DNA from: Commensalibacter sp963921845 | Lineage (GTDB): Bacteria; Pseudomonadota; Alphaproteobacteria; Acetobacterales; Acetobacteraceae | NCBI RefSeq assembly: GCF_963921845.1 | Contig: NZ_CAWUGZ010000074.1 | Span: 1-26,521, forward strand | Direction of reading: 5' to 3' | Length of the DNA: 26,521 bases | Part shown: positions 8,902-17,298 of the stretch, piece by piece | Layout: each line of letters starts with the position of its first letter | Position numbering within the stretch: the first letter of the stretch is position 1 | Translations under genes and position numbers: made by a program | The notes under the pieces: model-generated | Seen by the model: the letters and a program-made list of their open reading frames with translations, nothing else | What the model was told of the DNA's origin: nothing | The model's database searches: none

Positions 8902-10821
8902 ATGAAAAACAATCGGCAGTCACTTCACCTTCCACAAAAACACGTCGCTGATCAAAAATCATATAATCCTGACCAATTTAAACAAGCTACTGCCAGCGTA
9001 GTCCGTGCATTGAGCGGTGACAAAAATGCTAATATAAATTTTTACACGGGTCCACTTAAAAATCATAATATCGAAAAATCTTTTTCCCAAAAAAATATTT
9101 ATCTTCCACACCCACCGCCAACCGACGACCCATATATTTTAAGTCAAGTGCGAGGATCAGCAGATGCCAATGCATTACGTTTAAAATATCATGACAGCAA
9201 ACTCCATGAATTCAATCAACCTCAGGAAAACGAAGCCAAAACCGCTTTTGATGCTCTGGAACAAGTACGAGTCGAGGCTTTAGGCAGCCGTGCTATGTTA
9301 GGAGTGGCGGCAAATCTCCGCTCATTGCAAGAACACAAGAGTCATGTTGAAGGTCATTCCCGTATGTCCAAAATTGAACAAATGGCTCCCCATACCGCTT
9401 TAGCACTGCTTGCACGTGAGCATCTTACGGGTGTAGCTATGCCAAAAGAATCTCAACCTATCTTGAAATTGTGGCGCAATCAATTAAGCAAAGAAGGTAA
9501 AGAAGCACTTGAAACTATGCGTTTACACCTTAATAATCAAAAAAAATATGCTTCAGCAGCCAGGAGACTTTTGCAAGCTTATCAATTAATAGGCAATGTA
9601 AAAAAAGAAAAAGAGGATTCTTCAGATAACAGTAAAGAAAACCAACCTCAAGGTAATTCAAACTTATTACAACCGGATTTCGACACTACGTTTCAATCAC
9701 CAAACTTTTCAGAGGTAGATCAAAAAGAAAAAGAAGAAATGATTGATGATATTGAAAATCAATCAGAACTACTCCAAAACTATGAGAATACAGAAAAATC
9801 ACAAATTAATAGACATTCATCAGGACATAACAAAAATGAAACGTTTAATACACAAGTTGAAGATGAATACTATACAATTTATACTAAAAACTATGATGAA
9901 ATTGTAACAGCAGATCAATTATGTTCTATCGAAGAACTCGACTATTTACGTAAACAACTCGATCAACAACTTTATCATCAACAAAATATTATTTCCCATT
10001 TAGCTAACCGATTACAACGCAAACTTATGGCAAAACAAACACGAAGTTGGAGTTTTGATCTTGAAGAAGGATTGCTTGACGCTGCTAAACTGACACGGAT
10101 TATCACAAACCCTATCAATACTCTAAGCTATAAACAAGAAAAAGAAACAGATTTTAAAGATACTATCGTCACTCTTCTTATTGATAATTCTGGCTCTATG
10201 CGGGGAAAACCTATTAATATTGCGGCTATGTGTGGAGATATATTGGCTCGTACGCTTGAACGCTGTGCGGTTAAAGTTGAAATTCTCGGTTTCACAACCC
10301 GTTCTTGGAAAGGAGGGAAAAGTAGAGAACAATGGCTTAATAAGGGGAAACCAGTTCATCCGGGTCGTTTAAACGACCTTAGACATATCATTTACAAATC
10401 CGCAGATCAACCTTGGCGTTATGCAAAACGCAACCTTGGATTAATGCTACAAGAAGGGCTTCTTAAAGAAAATATTGATGGTGAAGCCCTCTATTGGGCA
10501 TGGAAACGTTTAGAAAATCGATACGAACATCGAAAAATTCTTATGGTCATTTCCGATGGTGCCCCTGTTGATGACAGTACGTTATCTGCTAACACACCAG
10601 AGTATCTAGAAAATCATTTACGACGCATAATACATCGTATTGAAAAATTTAATAACATAGAACTGTCCGCTATAGGAATTGGACACGACGTCACGCGTTA
10701 TTATCAACGTGCAGTAACTATCAACAACGTCGAGCAACTTGGAAAAACGATGATGCAGGAATTAACTTCATTATTCGAAATCAAGCGTCCTAAATTATTA
10801 AACAGTTTGGTTAAAAACTAA
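8902..10821 (+). CDS. cobT: cobaltochelatase subunit CobT (VWA domain)
   Basis: CobT pairs with CobS in the ATP-driven part of aerobic cobaltochelatase. The 639-residue protein has the family layout: an N-terminal region with RVEALGSRAMLG (about 125-136); a charged, low-complexity Asp/Glu/Lys/Asn/Gln linker roughly 235-310; and a C-terminal von Willebrand A domain from about 415 whose MIDAS motif DNSGS lies near residue 428, with a later ISDGAPVDD. Length is typical of CobT. Start ATG at 8902 with GAGAA upstream. The gene ends the J-domain/cobS/cobT operon and converges on asrC, with a small hairpin between them. The linker is rich in Asn, Gln and Lys, reflecting the AT-rich genome. Confidence 0.93.
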   Translation: MKNNRQSLHLPQKHVADQKSYNPDQFKQATASVVRALSGDKNANINFYTGPLKNHNIEKSFSQKNIYLPHPPPTDDPYILSQVRGSADANALRLKYHDSKLHEFNQPQENEAKTAFDALEQVRVEALGSRAMLGVAANLRSLQEHKSHVEGHSRMSKIEQMAPHTALALLAREHLTGVAMPKESQPILKLWRNQLSKEGKEALETMRLHLNNQKKYASAARRLLQAYQLIGNVKKEKEDSSDNSKENQPQGNSNLLQPDFDTTFQSPNFSEVDQKEKEEMIDDIENQSELLQNYENTEKSQINRHSSGHNKNETFNTQVEDEYYTIYTKNYDEIVTADQLCSIEELDYLRKQLDQQLYHQQNIISHLANRLQRKLMAKQTRSWSFDLEEGLLDAAKLTRIITNPINTLSYKQEKETDFKDTIVTLLIDNSGSMRGKPINIAAMCGDILARTLERCAVKVEILGFTTRSWKGGKSREQWLNKGKPVHPGRLNDLRHIIYKSADQPWRYAKRNLGLMLQEGLLKENIDGEALYWAWKRLENRYEHRKILMVISDGAPVDDSTLSANTPEYLENHLRRIIHRIEKFNNIELSAIGIGHDVTRYYQRAVTINNVEQLGKTMMQELTSLFEIKRPKLLNSLVKN

Positions 10822-10900
10822 ATCATAACTTACATTAATCAACCCCATTGAACATAAATTTTATAATCAATTGTTTACCTTAAAAGGTTATCAAAAACTT

Positions 10901-10921
10901 TTTAAGTTCACTTAACTTAAA
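10901..10921. terminator. possible bidirectional terminator between cobT and asrC
   Basis: TTTAAGTT-CACTT-AACTTAAA forms an 8-bp stem with a 5-base loop in the 200-bp gap between convergent genes. On the plus strand a seven-T run follows (10926-10932); on the minus strand the stem is followed by AAGTTTTTGA. The stem has one G-C pair only, so it would be weak. A second small repeat ACCTT-AA-AAGGT lies at 10877-10888. Confidence 0.35.
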
Positions 10922-11021
10922 CTATATTTTTTTGAATAAGTACAAACCCTATCGAAAAATTCGCGTTCAATTTTGATTGTTGTACTATTTTAAAGCTTCT
11001 TACAACCGTGCGTCATCTAAA

Positions 11022-12029
11022 TCAAACCGACTTCATATGGGCGTCTGCTCTGTAAGAATCCTCTTGCCAATACATACGATCAGCAACTTGAGCACCTAAA
11101 TTGAAATTTACTCCCTGCAATACGCGATCCTTAAAGTACATATAACCTGCACGATCAATCAAATGCCCCATATGCAGGTATATCGGCGTGCCACTCAGCA
11201 TTTCTTTTTCAAACTCAAAAATATTGCGAATAAGGGAAACAATAACTTCTTCCGATACCCAATTCAGAAAGATTTTTCCAACTCTGGGAGTTTTCTTACT
11301 TGTACGTCCCCCTAGCCTAACTTGATAGAGTTGTTCTGGCATTCTCTGCCAGGCCAATGTAGGACATGCAAGAACGCACTCACTACACCCAATGCATAAA
11401 TTTTTTTCTTTAGTTGCTTTACCGTTGTTAAGAGATAAACAATCTACTGCATGGTTTTTACAAGCACGGACGCAGGCTCCGCAACCAATACAGCGATTAT
11501 AAGAGAAACGGATACGAGTAACCCCAATGATACCTATATCGGCCATATAGGCCTTGGCACAATCATTAGGACATCCTGACACAACCACTTTTAAATGATA
11601 TTTGCTTGGATAAATTTCTTTTTCTAAACGTTGTGCTAGTCCCGTAGTATCCACATTCGCTTTTTGACAAATACGATTACCTTGACACGCTACAATATTT
11701 CGTCCGCCAATGGCTTGGTATCCTGCTTTTGGATCCGCAACCTGGACCCCACACATCTCAATTTCTATTTCGCGAATAAAAGGCTCTAAGGCAGCATTCA
11801 CCTTATCCATGTCTTCATAACGAATGCCAGGCATCGCCAATTTTTGACGCGTCGTTAAATGAATTAAACCATTCCCATATTTTTCGGCGATTTCTTGGGC
11901 CACGCTTAATAATCGAGCGGGAAGAATACCCCCAGGAATACGTACGCTCACCATTGCTTCGGAACGCACCTTAGAAAACCGATATTCATTAAGGGCTCGG
12001 GCACGGTAAAGATCAACATCAATACTCAT
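11022..12029 (-). CDS. asrC: anaerobic sulfite reductase subunit C (siroheme catalytic subunit)
   Basis: AsrC is the siroheme-binding catalytic subunit that reduces sulfite to sulfide in the AsrABC complex. The 335-residue protein, close to the roughly 337 of the Salmonella protein, has the siroheme/4Fe-4S motif Cys115-x5-Cys121 and Cys153-x3-Cys157 (SGCPNDC). Inserted after it are two ferredoxin clusters, CIGCGACVRAC (Cys180, 183, 186, 190) and CIGCSECVLAC (Cys212, 215, 218, 222). This arrangement separates AsrC from the longer assimilatory CysI. Start is the ATG at 12029, which has AGGAAGG five bases upstream; the frame extends to a TTG at 12047 inside asrB, which is less likely. It is last in an asrA-asrB-asrC operon, 10 bp after asrB. 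Confidence 0.93.
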   Translation of the reverse strand: MSIDVDLYRARALNEYRFSKVRSEAMVSVRIPGGILPARLLSVAQEIAEKYGNGLIHLTTRQKLAMPGIRYEDMDKVNAALEPFIREIEIEMCGVQVADPKAGYQAIGGRNIVACQGNRICQKANVDTTGLAQRLEKEIYPSKYHLKVVVSGCPNDCAKAYMADIGIIGVTRIRFSYNRCIGCGACVRACKNHAVDCLSLNNGKATKEKNLCIGCSECVLACPTLAWQRMPEQLYQVRLGGRTSKKTPRVGKIFLNWVSEEVIVSLIRNIFEFEKEMLSGTPIYLHMGHLIDRAGYMYFKDRVLQGVNFNLGAQVADRMYWQEDSYRADAHMKSV

Positions 12030-12039
12030 AATTACCTTC

Positions 12040-12858
12040 CTAATCAATCATACAACGAGCATCCGAATAGGTAAACACTGGCCCGTCAAGACAAACATAA
12101 ACGTCTCCAATACGACAATGTCCACACTTGCCCACTGAACACGCCATACGTCGTTCATAGTCGACCCAAATATTTTCATCCTTTAAACCATGCATAGTTA
12201 GCTTATCAACCGTCGAACGAATCATGACCGGAGGCCCCACTACAATAGCTTGCATTTCGTCTGAATCAGTAAAATCGATATCATCCAACCTATCGGTTAC
12301 CCGACCTAAAGAATAGTAATCCTTGTCAGCCATTCCCTCTTCCAAAGTTAAATATAACCTGCACTTCTCACGCCAAGATTCTAGTTCGTTTTTATACAAA
12401 ATACTTTCTGGGTTTTTATATCCTAGAATAACACTCAACCGTTTAACCCGTTCAGAATGTTCACACCAATGGCGAAGCAAACCTTTTATTGGGGCCACCC
12501 CTGTTCCACCTGCGACAATAAGCAATGAGCGATTGAGAAACTGATTAAGATCGTATCCATTCCCATAAGCACCTCGTAGCCATATTATATCCCCAGGGGT
12601 TAGCTTGAACAAAGCATCCGTGACTTTTCCCACACGACGAATTAACAAATCTATCCATCCGTCACCAAAATCCGATACTGAAATAGGAGCTTCACCGATC
12701 ATAGGCAATGAAACCTCAACAAACTGACCATATTGGACAGGAAAATCGCAAGAAACGCGAAAATTCCATTCCAAAGAAGTATGTTTTTCTATCTGTAGAA
12801 TAGAATATGGGGCAGGCATTAATATCTGTTTTTGGTGGGCACGGATGCTTTTTTTCAT
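12040..12858 (-). CDS. asrB: anaerobic sulfite reductase subunit B (FAD/NAD(P)H reductase)
   Basis: AsrB takes electrons from NAD(P)H and passes them through FAD and an iron-sulfur centre toward AsrA/AsrC. The 272-residue protein, the same length as the Salmonella subunit, has a ferredoxin-reductase fold: a flavin-binding barrel with GQFVEVSLP and GEAPISVS (45-62), a nucleotide-binding motif VAGGTGVAP (about 115-123), and a C-terminal cysteine set Cys240-x4-Cys245-x2-Cys248-x7-Cys256, as in dihydroorotate dehydrogenase electron-transfer subunits, which bind [2Fe-2S]. The start ATG overlaps the asrA stop (TAATG) and has AGAGGAAAG about eight bases upstream, so it is translationally coupled to asrA. 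Confidence 0.93.
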   Translation of the reverse strand: MKKSIRAHQKQILMPAPYSILQIEKHTSLEWNFRVSCDFPVQYGQFVEVSLPMIGEAPISVSDFGDGWIDLLIRRVGKVTDALFKLTPGDIIWLRGAYGNGYDLNQFLNRSLLIVAGGTGVAPIKGLLRHWCEHSERVKRLSVILGYKNPESILYKNELESWREKCRLYLTLEEGMADKDYYSLGRVTDRLDDIDFTDSDEMQAIVVGPPVMIRSTVDKLTMHGLKDENIWVDYERRMACSVGKCGHCRIGDVYVCLDGPVFTYSDARCMID

Positions 12859-13910
12859 TATTTTCTTTCCTCTTGCACCACACGTTCCACTTCGTCAGTC
12901 ATTTTATTAATAATCCAAGAAAATTTGATATATTGTGGACACTGATCATCGCAGCGTCCACAACCAACACACATGTGTTCTTGTTCTTTCGCCCGGGCCC
13001 TGTAATCATTCACTTTATGCAATGCTCTAAAACGCAAACGTTCACTGACTTTTTTGCGAAAACTATGCCCGCCAGCCATGTCAGTATAACCGTCAATCAT
13101 ACAGCTAGACCATTGACGACGCCGCTCTCCTTTTCCTGGATTTTCAGCATATTTAACATCAAATATACTGAAACAGGTACAAGTCGGGCACCCCGTAGTG
13201 CACCGCCCACATCCTATGCATCGGTTTTGATAGTCATTCCACAAGCTATGATTAGTTAAAATTTGTCGAATACGTTTGGGATCATCACACACTCGATCAG
13301 GTGTTCTAACTTTTTCATAATTTTCAGTTACAAAATTAATATGATAATTTGAAACTCTCCCTAAATTTTCGAAAGCCCATTTAATATCAAGATCATTAAT
13401 TTGAATGTTAGCTCCATTTTCATCAAAACGTATTGCAGCGCTAAAATTTTCAGTACAATTGGTTTTCATAGAAACACAAAAACAATTTTCAAAACTTTCA
13501 GTACACTCCATCAGCACATATTTAATGTTATTACGTATTCGGCTATAACTGTAATCTACAGTATTACCATTTCTAAGATACATATAGTCAAGCCGACTCA
13601 AAGCATTGATGTCACAGGCACGAGCAAAAATCAAAAATGGTCGCTCGTCAACATTAGCGAGTTGAATTTCATCATTATTAAAATAAAACAACGTTTCGGT
13701 GATCGGTGTAATAATCGTACTCGGCGATACATAGGACTTTTCTTTCCAGACAATATCATTCCAGTTGTGTATAGGATGATATACGATGGTATCGGTATCA
13801 GAAAAACGTCCGCCTCGATATTCTGCAAAAGGTGCGTAAATAGAATATTCTTGAGATAATCGTAATAGCGCTGTATGAGCTTCGGTCTGAGACAAATAGA
13901 TGGACGACAT
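12858..13910 (-). CDS. asrA: anaerobic sulfite reductase subunit A (4Fe-4S electron transfer)
   Basis: AsrA is the iron-sulfur subunit relaying electrons between AsrB and AsrC. The 350-residue protein (Salmonella about 347) carries two 4Fe-4S motifs in its C-terminal half: CIGCGRCTTGCP (Cys231, 234, 237, 241), followed by a further TCTC, and CVGCGRCDDQCP (Cys314, 317, 320, 324). The N-terminal two thirds contain the PFLIFARACDINAL segment seen in hydrogenase/sulfur reductase beta subunits, to which AsrA is related. Start is the ATG at 13910 (MSSIYLSQTEAH), preceded by AAAGGA; the frame extends upstream to a TTG at 13931, not preferred. It is the first gene of the asr operon, after a 513-bp gap. 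I looked for an FNR-type TTGAT-N4-ATCAA box there and found none. Confidence 0.93.
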   Translation of the reverse strand: MSSIYLSQTEAHTALLRLSQEYSIYAPFAEYRGGRFSDTDTIVYHPIHNWNDIVWKEKSYVSPSTIITPITETLFYFNNDEIQLANVDERPFLIFARACDINALSRLDYMYLRNGNTVDYSYSRIRNNIKYVLMECTESFENCFCVSMKTNCTENFSAAIRFDENGANIQINDLDIKWAFENLGRVSNYHINFVTENYEKVRTPDRVCDDPKRIRQILTNHSLWNDYQNRCIGCGRCTTGCPTCTCFSIFDVKYAENPGKGERRRQWSSCMIDGYTDMAGGHSFRKKVSERLRFRALHKVNDYRARAKEQEHMCVGCGRCDDQCPQYIKFSWIINKMTDEVERVVQEERK

Positions 13911-14423
13911 ATGACATCCTTTTTTTACCAACTTGATTTTCCAAGTGGCTATAAAGAGAACAAGCTATAATGTACATCGAATTTATATAATGAAAATTCA
14001 ATATTCAATATTTACTTTTTATTACTAAAACCATTCCTACTTTAATCTACAAAAGCTTTTAAATTGAAAAACTATCTCGTTTTTTCGTCAATTAATGATT
14101 ATTAAAAAATTTTATTTTATTACAACTGAATGATTAATCCTATAGAATGTCGTAACTATTTTATCCATAAATAAAATGAAAGCCTTATATCGTATAGGAA
14201 ATATCGTCATAATATAATTTATTACCTTTTCCCAAATCAGTACAAAGATAGTAATACACTAAATAATTTTTAACTTTCAAAAAACATTATTACTTTTAAT
14301 TCGATTTCATTTACAAATTATACAAAAAACAGTGCTTCAAATAACTTAATACGCAGTGCTTTTAATCAACAACTTTTAGACTTAGATAGAATGAAAACTT
14401 TTAATTTCAAAACTTTAAACCCC
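13911..14423. other. gene-free intergenic region upstream of asrA (513 bp)
   Basis: This very AT-rich spacer lies between the aminotransferase operon's end and asrA, both on the minus strand. It must hold the asr promoter. A tandem 7-mer ATTCAAT-ATTCAAT-ATT lies at 13996-14012 (TTGAATATTGAAT on the asr strand), within 100 bp of asrA. An 8-base direct repeat CAGTGCTT lies at 14330-14337 and 14354-14361, 24 bases apart. I see no reading frame, no convincing terminator and no FNR box. Confidence 0.55.
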
Positions 14424-15656
14424 TTAGCTCAATTGCAAAACAAAACGAGCAATTCTATCACAAGCTTCCTCTAAAATATGTTCATCTGCCGCATAGGATA
14501 GTCTAAGATAAGGGCTAAACCCAAAAGCACTTCCAGGCACCACAGCAACGTACATCTCTTCAAGTAAGGCCTGAGCAAATTGGTCATCAGTCCCTATCAA
14601 GCAACCCCCTTTACTTGTTTTTCCTATACACCCTTTTATACCAGGATAAAGATAAAAAGCACCTTGCGGAGCCACACACGTAAAACCAGGTAACACCGAC
14701 AAAACTGCTTGTACTTTCTGACGACGTCGATTATAAGCTTGCTTCATTTCTAAAACAGCTTCATCCCCTTTTGTTAAAGCGGCTTCCAAAGCCGCTTGGC
14801 TAACACTACAAGCACCAGAAGTCGAATTACTTTGAATTTTCATCATCGCTTTAATCAAAGAAGGACACGCCCCAGCATATCCAACACGCCAGCCTGGCAT
14901 AGCATAAGTTTTTGACGCACCATTTGCGGTGAGGATACGTGATTTCAAATCTGGAGCAAGCGCCGCCAATGAATAATGACATTGATTATCAAATACAAAA
15001 TGCTCATAAATTTCATCACAAAAAATCCAAATATGAGGAAATTCTCTGAGCACTTCTGCGATCGCAAGCAAAGTTTGTTTCGACCATACAGCTCCCGTAG
15101 GATTATTGGGTGAATTTAGTACCACCCATTTGGTTTTATTGCTTATCTTTGCACGCAAATCCTTTGCAAGCATAGCAAAATTATTTTGTTCTTCACACAT
15201 AACATACACAGGGTTGCCACCCAAAAACTTGACCATAATCGGATAGCTGGTCCAATAAGGAGCAGGAAGAACAACTTCATCCTCAGCATCCAACGTGGCA
15301 GTTAAAGCGTTAAAAAGAATTTGTTTGACGCCATTCGCAACCATAATTTCATCAAGCTCATAACGTATAGCGTTTTCATATTCAAATTTGCGCTGTATAG
15401 CTTTTTTAAGAGAATGTATCCCATCAATAGGCGGATATTTTGTGTTTCCATCTTTAGCAGCTTGATAAGCAGCATCAATAACGAATGATGGAGTCTTAAA
15501 ATCAGGTTCGCCTAAAGCCAAAGAAATAACTTTTTTCCCTTGACTTATCAACGCTCGAGCCCGCATGGACATAGCAATAGTCGCAGGGGTTTCAAGATTT
15601 TTCATTCTAGAAGATAATAAGGGAAATGCGGTTGTATCCATTTCTATATCGTCCAT
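14424..15656 (-). CDS. class I PLP-dependent aminotransferase (aspartate aminotransferase-like), copy 1
   Basis: A fold-type I aminotransferase of 410 residues, subgroup 1-beta like bacterial AspC/AatA enzymes, which exchange amino groups between aspartate or aromatic amino acids and 2-oxoacids. Visible landmarks are the substrate loop SLALGEPDF (45-53), PAPYWTSYP (131-139) with the aromatic residue stacking on PLP, NSPNNPTG with Asn185, CDEIYEHF with Asp214 and Tyr217, the Schiff-base lysine Lys249 in GASKTYAMPGWRVGYA, and a C-terminal LRLSYA with the carboxylate-binding Arg. It follows its paralogue by 12 bp on the same strand, so the two are co-transcribed. The ATG at 15656 has AAGGG close upstream; an ATG at 15641 is also possible. 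Substrate cannot be assigned. Confidence 0.9.
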   Translation of the reverse strand: MDDIEMDTTAFPLLSSRMKNLETPATIAMSMRARALISQGKKVISLALGEPDFKTPSFVIDAAYQAAKDGNTKYPPIDGIHSLKKAIQRKFEYENAIRYELDEIMVANGVKQILFNALTATLDAEDEVVLPAPYWTSYPIMVKFLGGNPVYVMCEEQNNFAMLAKDLRAKISNKTKWVVLNSPNNPTGAVWSKQTLLAIAEVLREFPHIWIFCDEIYEHFVFDNQCHYSLAALAPDLKSRILTANGASKTYAMPGWRVGYAGACPSLIKAMMKIQSNSTSGACSVSQAALEAALTKGDEAVLEMKQAYNRRRQKVQAVLSVLPGFTCVAPQGAFYLYPGIKGCIGKTSKGGCLIGTDDQFAQALLEEMYVAVVPGSAFGFSPYLRLSYAADEHILEEACDRIARFVLQLS

Positions 15657-15668
15657 AACCCTTAATTC

Positions 15669-16874
15669 TTAACTGAAATTCATACAAAATTGACGAATAC
15701 GTTTGCACGCTTCTTCAAGCAAAAGAGTACTGGTAGCATAAGAAATACGAAAATACCCTTCCATCATGAAAGCGGCCCCATGTACTGCTGCAACCCCTTC
15801 CTCTTCTAGCAAAGCGGCAACAAAATCTTGATCAGTCTTAATGTGAGTACCATTTTTTGAAGTTTTATTTAAAAAACCTTTCATCGAGGGAAACAAATAA
15901 AAAGCCCCTTCAGGCTTTATACAAGTCAGACCAGGTATTTCATTCAATTGTTGACAAACAAAATCACGTCTCTCTTCATAGGTTTTAATCATTGTTACAA
16001 TGGATTGTTGTGACGCAGTGAATGCTTCACTTGCCGCCATCTGACTTATTGAACAAGGATTCGTCGTTGACTGACCTTGTAATTTTGTCATCGCTTTAAT
16101 AAAATGCTTAGGAGCAGCTGCATACCCAATACGCCAGCCAGTCATGGCATACGCTTTGGACACACCATTCATTGTCACTGTACGGCTTTTTAAAAGCGGT
16201 TCTACCGCCACAATGGTCGAAGATGTAAATCCATCGTAAACAAGTTTAGAATAAATATCGTCCGCCAAAATCCAAACGTGTTCATGCCGTAAAAGAACAT
16301 CACATAACGCTCTTAGCTCTGACCGACTGTAGGCCACGCCTGTAGGATTACAAGGCGAATTTAATATAAACCATTTGGTCTTAGACGTAATGGCAGCTTC
16401 TAATTGATTAGGTTGAAGTTTAAAATGACTCTTTTTTGCATTGCAAGGCACAATAACGGATTTGCCCCCAGCGAGGGTAACAATATCTGGATAAGACACC
16501 CAACAAGGGGAAGGAATGATAACCTCATCCCCTTGGTTTAAACTGGCCATCATTGCGTTAAAAATAACCTGTTTTCCCCCACAAGAAACCATAATTTCTT
16601 CAGGATCATACGTTATTTTATAATCCTCATTTAATCGTTTTACGATTGCCTGACGTAATTCAAGACTTCCCCCAACATCCGTATATTTGGTTTGACCCGA
16701 TTGTATGGCCTTTATACCCGCTTGTTTAATATTTTCCGGAGTATCAAAATCGGGCTCTCCTGCTGAAAGACTTATGATATCTTGTCCATTGGCTTTCATT
16801 TCACGCGCTTTGGCTGAAATAGCCAGTGTTTGACTGGGTTGGATTCTTTTTAAACGATTAGAGACAATATCCAT
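15669..16874 (-). CDS. class I PLP-dependent aminotransferase (aspartate aminotransferase-like), copy 2
   Basis: The 401-residue protein belongs to the same 1-beta subgroup as its downstream neighbour, with SLSAGEPDF (35-43), CGGKQVIFNA (98-107), NSPCNPTG with Asn176, ADDIYSKLVYDG, the PLP lysine Lys240 in GVSKAYAMTGWRIGYA, and FRISYA near the C-terminus. Overall it looks like alphaproteobacterial aspartate transaminases. Two positions differ from the usual pattern: the segment normally PYW reads PCW (Cys124), and the loop usually DEIY reads DDIY. The former may alter active-site packing; copy 1 retains PYW and DEIY. The ATG at 16874 has GGA nine bases upstream. It is the first gene of a two-gene operon of diverged paralogues. 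Confidence 0.9.
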   Translation of the reverse strand: MDIVSNRLKRIQPSQTLAISAKAREMKANGQDIISLSAGEPDFDTPENIKQAGIKAIQSGQTKYTDVGGSLELRQAIVKRLNEDYKITYDPEEIMVSCGGKQVIFNAMMASLNQGDEVIIPSPCWVSYPDIVTLAGGKSVIVPCNAKKSHFKLQPNQLEAAITSKTKWFILNSPCNPTGVAYSRSELRALCDVLLRHEHVWILADDIYSKLVYDGFTSSTIVAVEPLLKSRTVTMNGVSKAYAMTGWRIGYAAAPKHFIKAMTKLQGQSTTNPCSISQMAASEAFTASQQSIVTMIKTYEERRDFVCQQLNEIPGLTCIKPEGAFYLFPSMKGFLNKTSKNGTHIKTDQDFVAALLEEEGVAAVHGAAFMMEGYFRISYATSTLLLEEACKRIRQFCMNFS

Positions 16875-17298
16875 TTTATTATTCCAAAGTTAAACCGTTA
16901 ACCGCCTATAAAACTAATAAAAAGGAAAATTTTACAAACAATTTTTTATGCATATTTCTACTTATCACGCTTATATACTAACTTAAATAGCACATCGGAT
17001 ATTTATAATTAATTTTTAAGGCTTTTTATAGTACTAAAAATTAATAGTTTAATAACCTATCATAGGTATATTTGACGTATTTATTTGGAAAAATAGTCCT
17101 CAATATATGTTTAAACGCAATACATATTCTTAACTTGTTACATATTGTGAAGCTTAAAACTGTTGAAAAAATTTTATTAAGTTATACACTTCAAAAGTAT
17201 AGGTTTTACTAGAAAATTAATTGTCTAACGTTTTAAAATTCTGAAAATTTAAGGTTACATAGTATTATTTAATTATCCTCTTACCCAGTTGAGACAAA
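16875..17298. other. gene-free divergent intergenic region (424 bp)
   Basis: This lies between the aminotransferase operon (minus) and the glycosyltransferase-like operon (plus) and should contain both promoters. A 13-base inverted repeat ACCTA-TCA-TAGGT at 17055-17067 sits four bases before a TTGACG (17072-17077), an operator-plus-promoter look. No acceptable -10 follows at 15-19 bases, however. No coding potential is visible. Confidence 0.5.

Noticed and set aside
11022..12029. Assimilatory sulfite reductase CysI or dissimilatory DsrAB considered for the siroheme protein
   Set aside because: The protein is too short for CysI, has two inserted ferredoxin clusters, and is preceded by AsrA- and AsrB-type subunits.
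12807..13859. Plus-strand open frames of about 150 codons opposite asrA and asrB
   Set aside because: They lie wholly inside well-supported genes on the other strand and their translations show no domain pattern.
14330..14361. CAGTGCTT repeated 24 bases apart, considered as a start of a CRISPR-like array
   Set aside because: Two 8-base copies only, no further units and no cas genes.
13911..14423. FNR/ANR-type box expected upstream of an anaerobic sulfite reductase operon
   Set aside because: Only isolated TTGAT-like halves are present; no TTGAT-N4-ATCAA arrangement was found.
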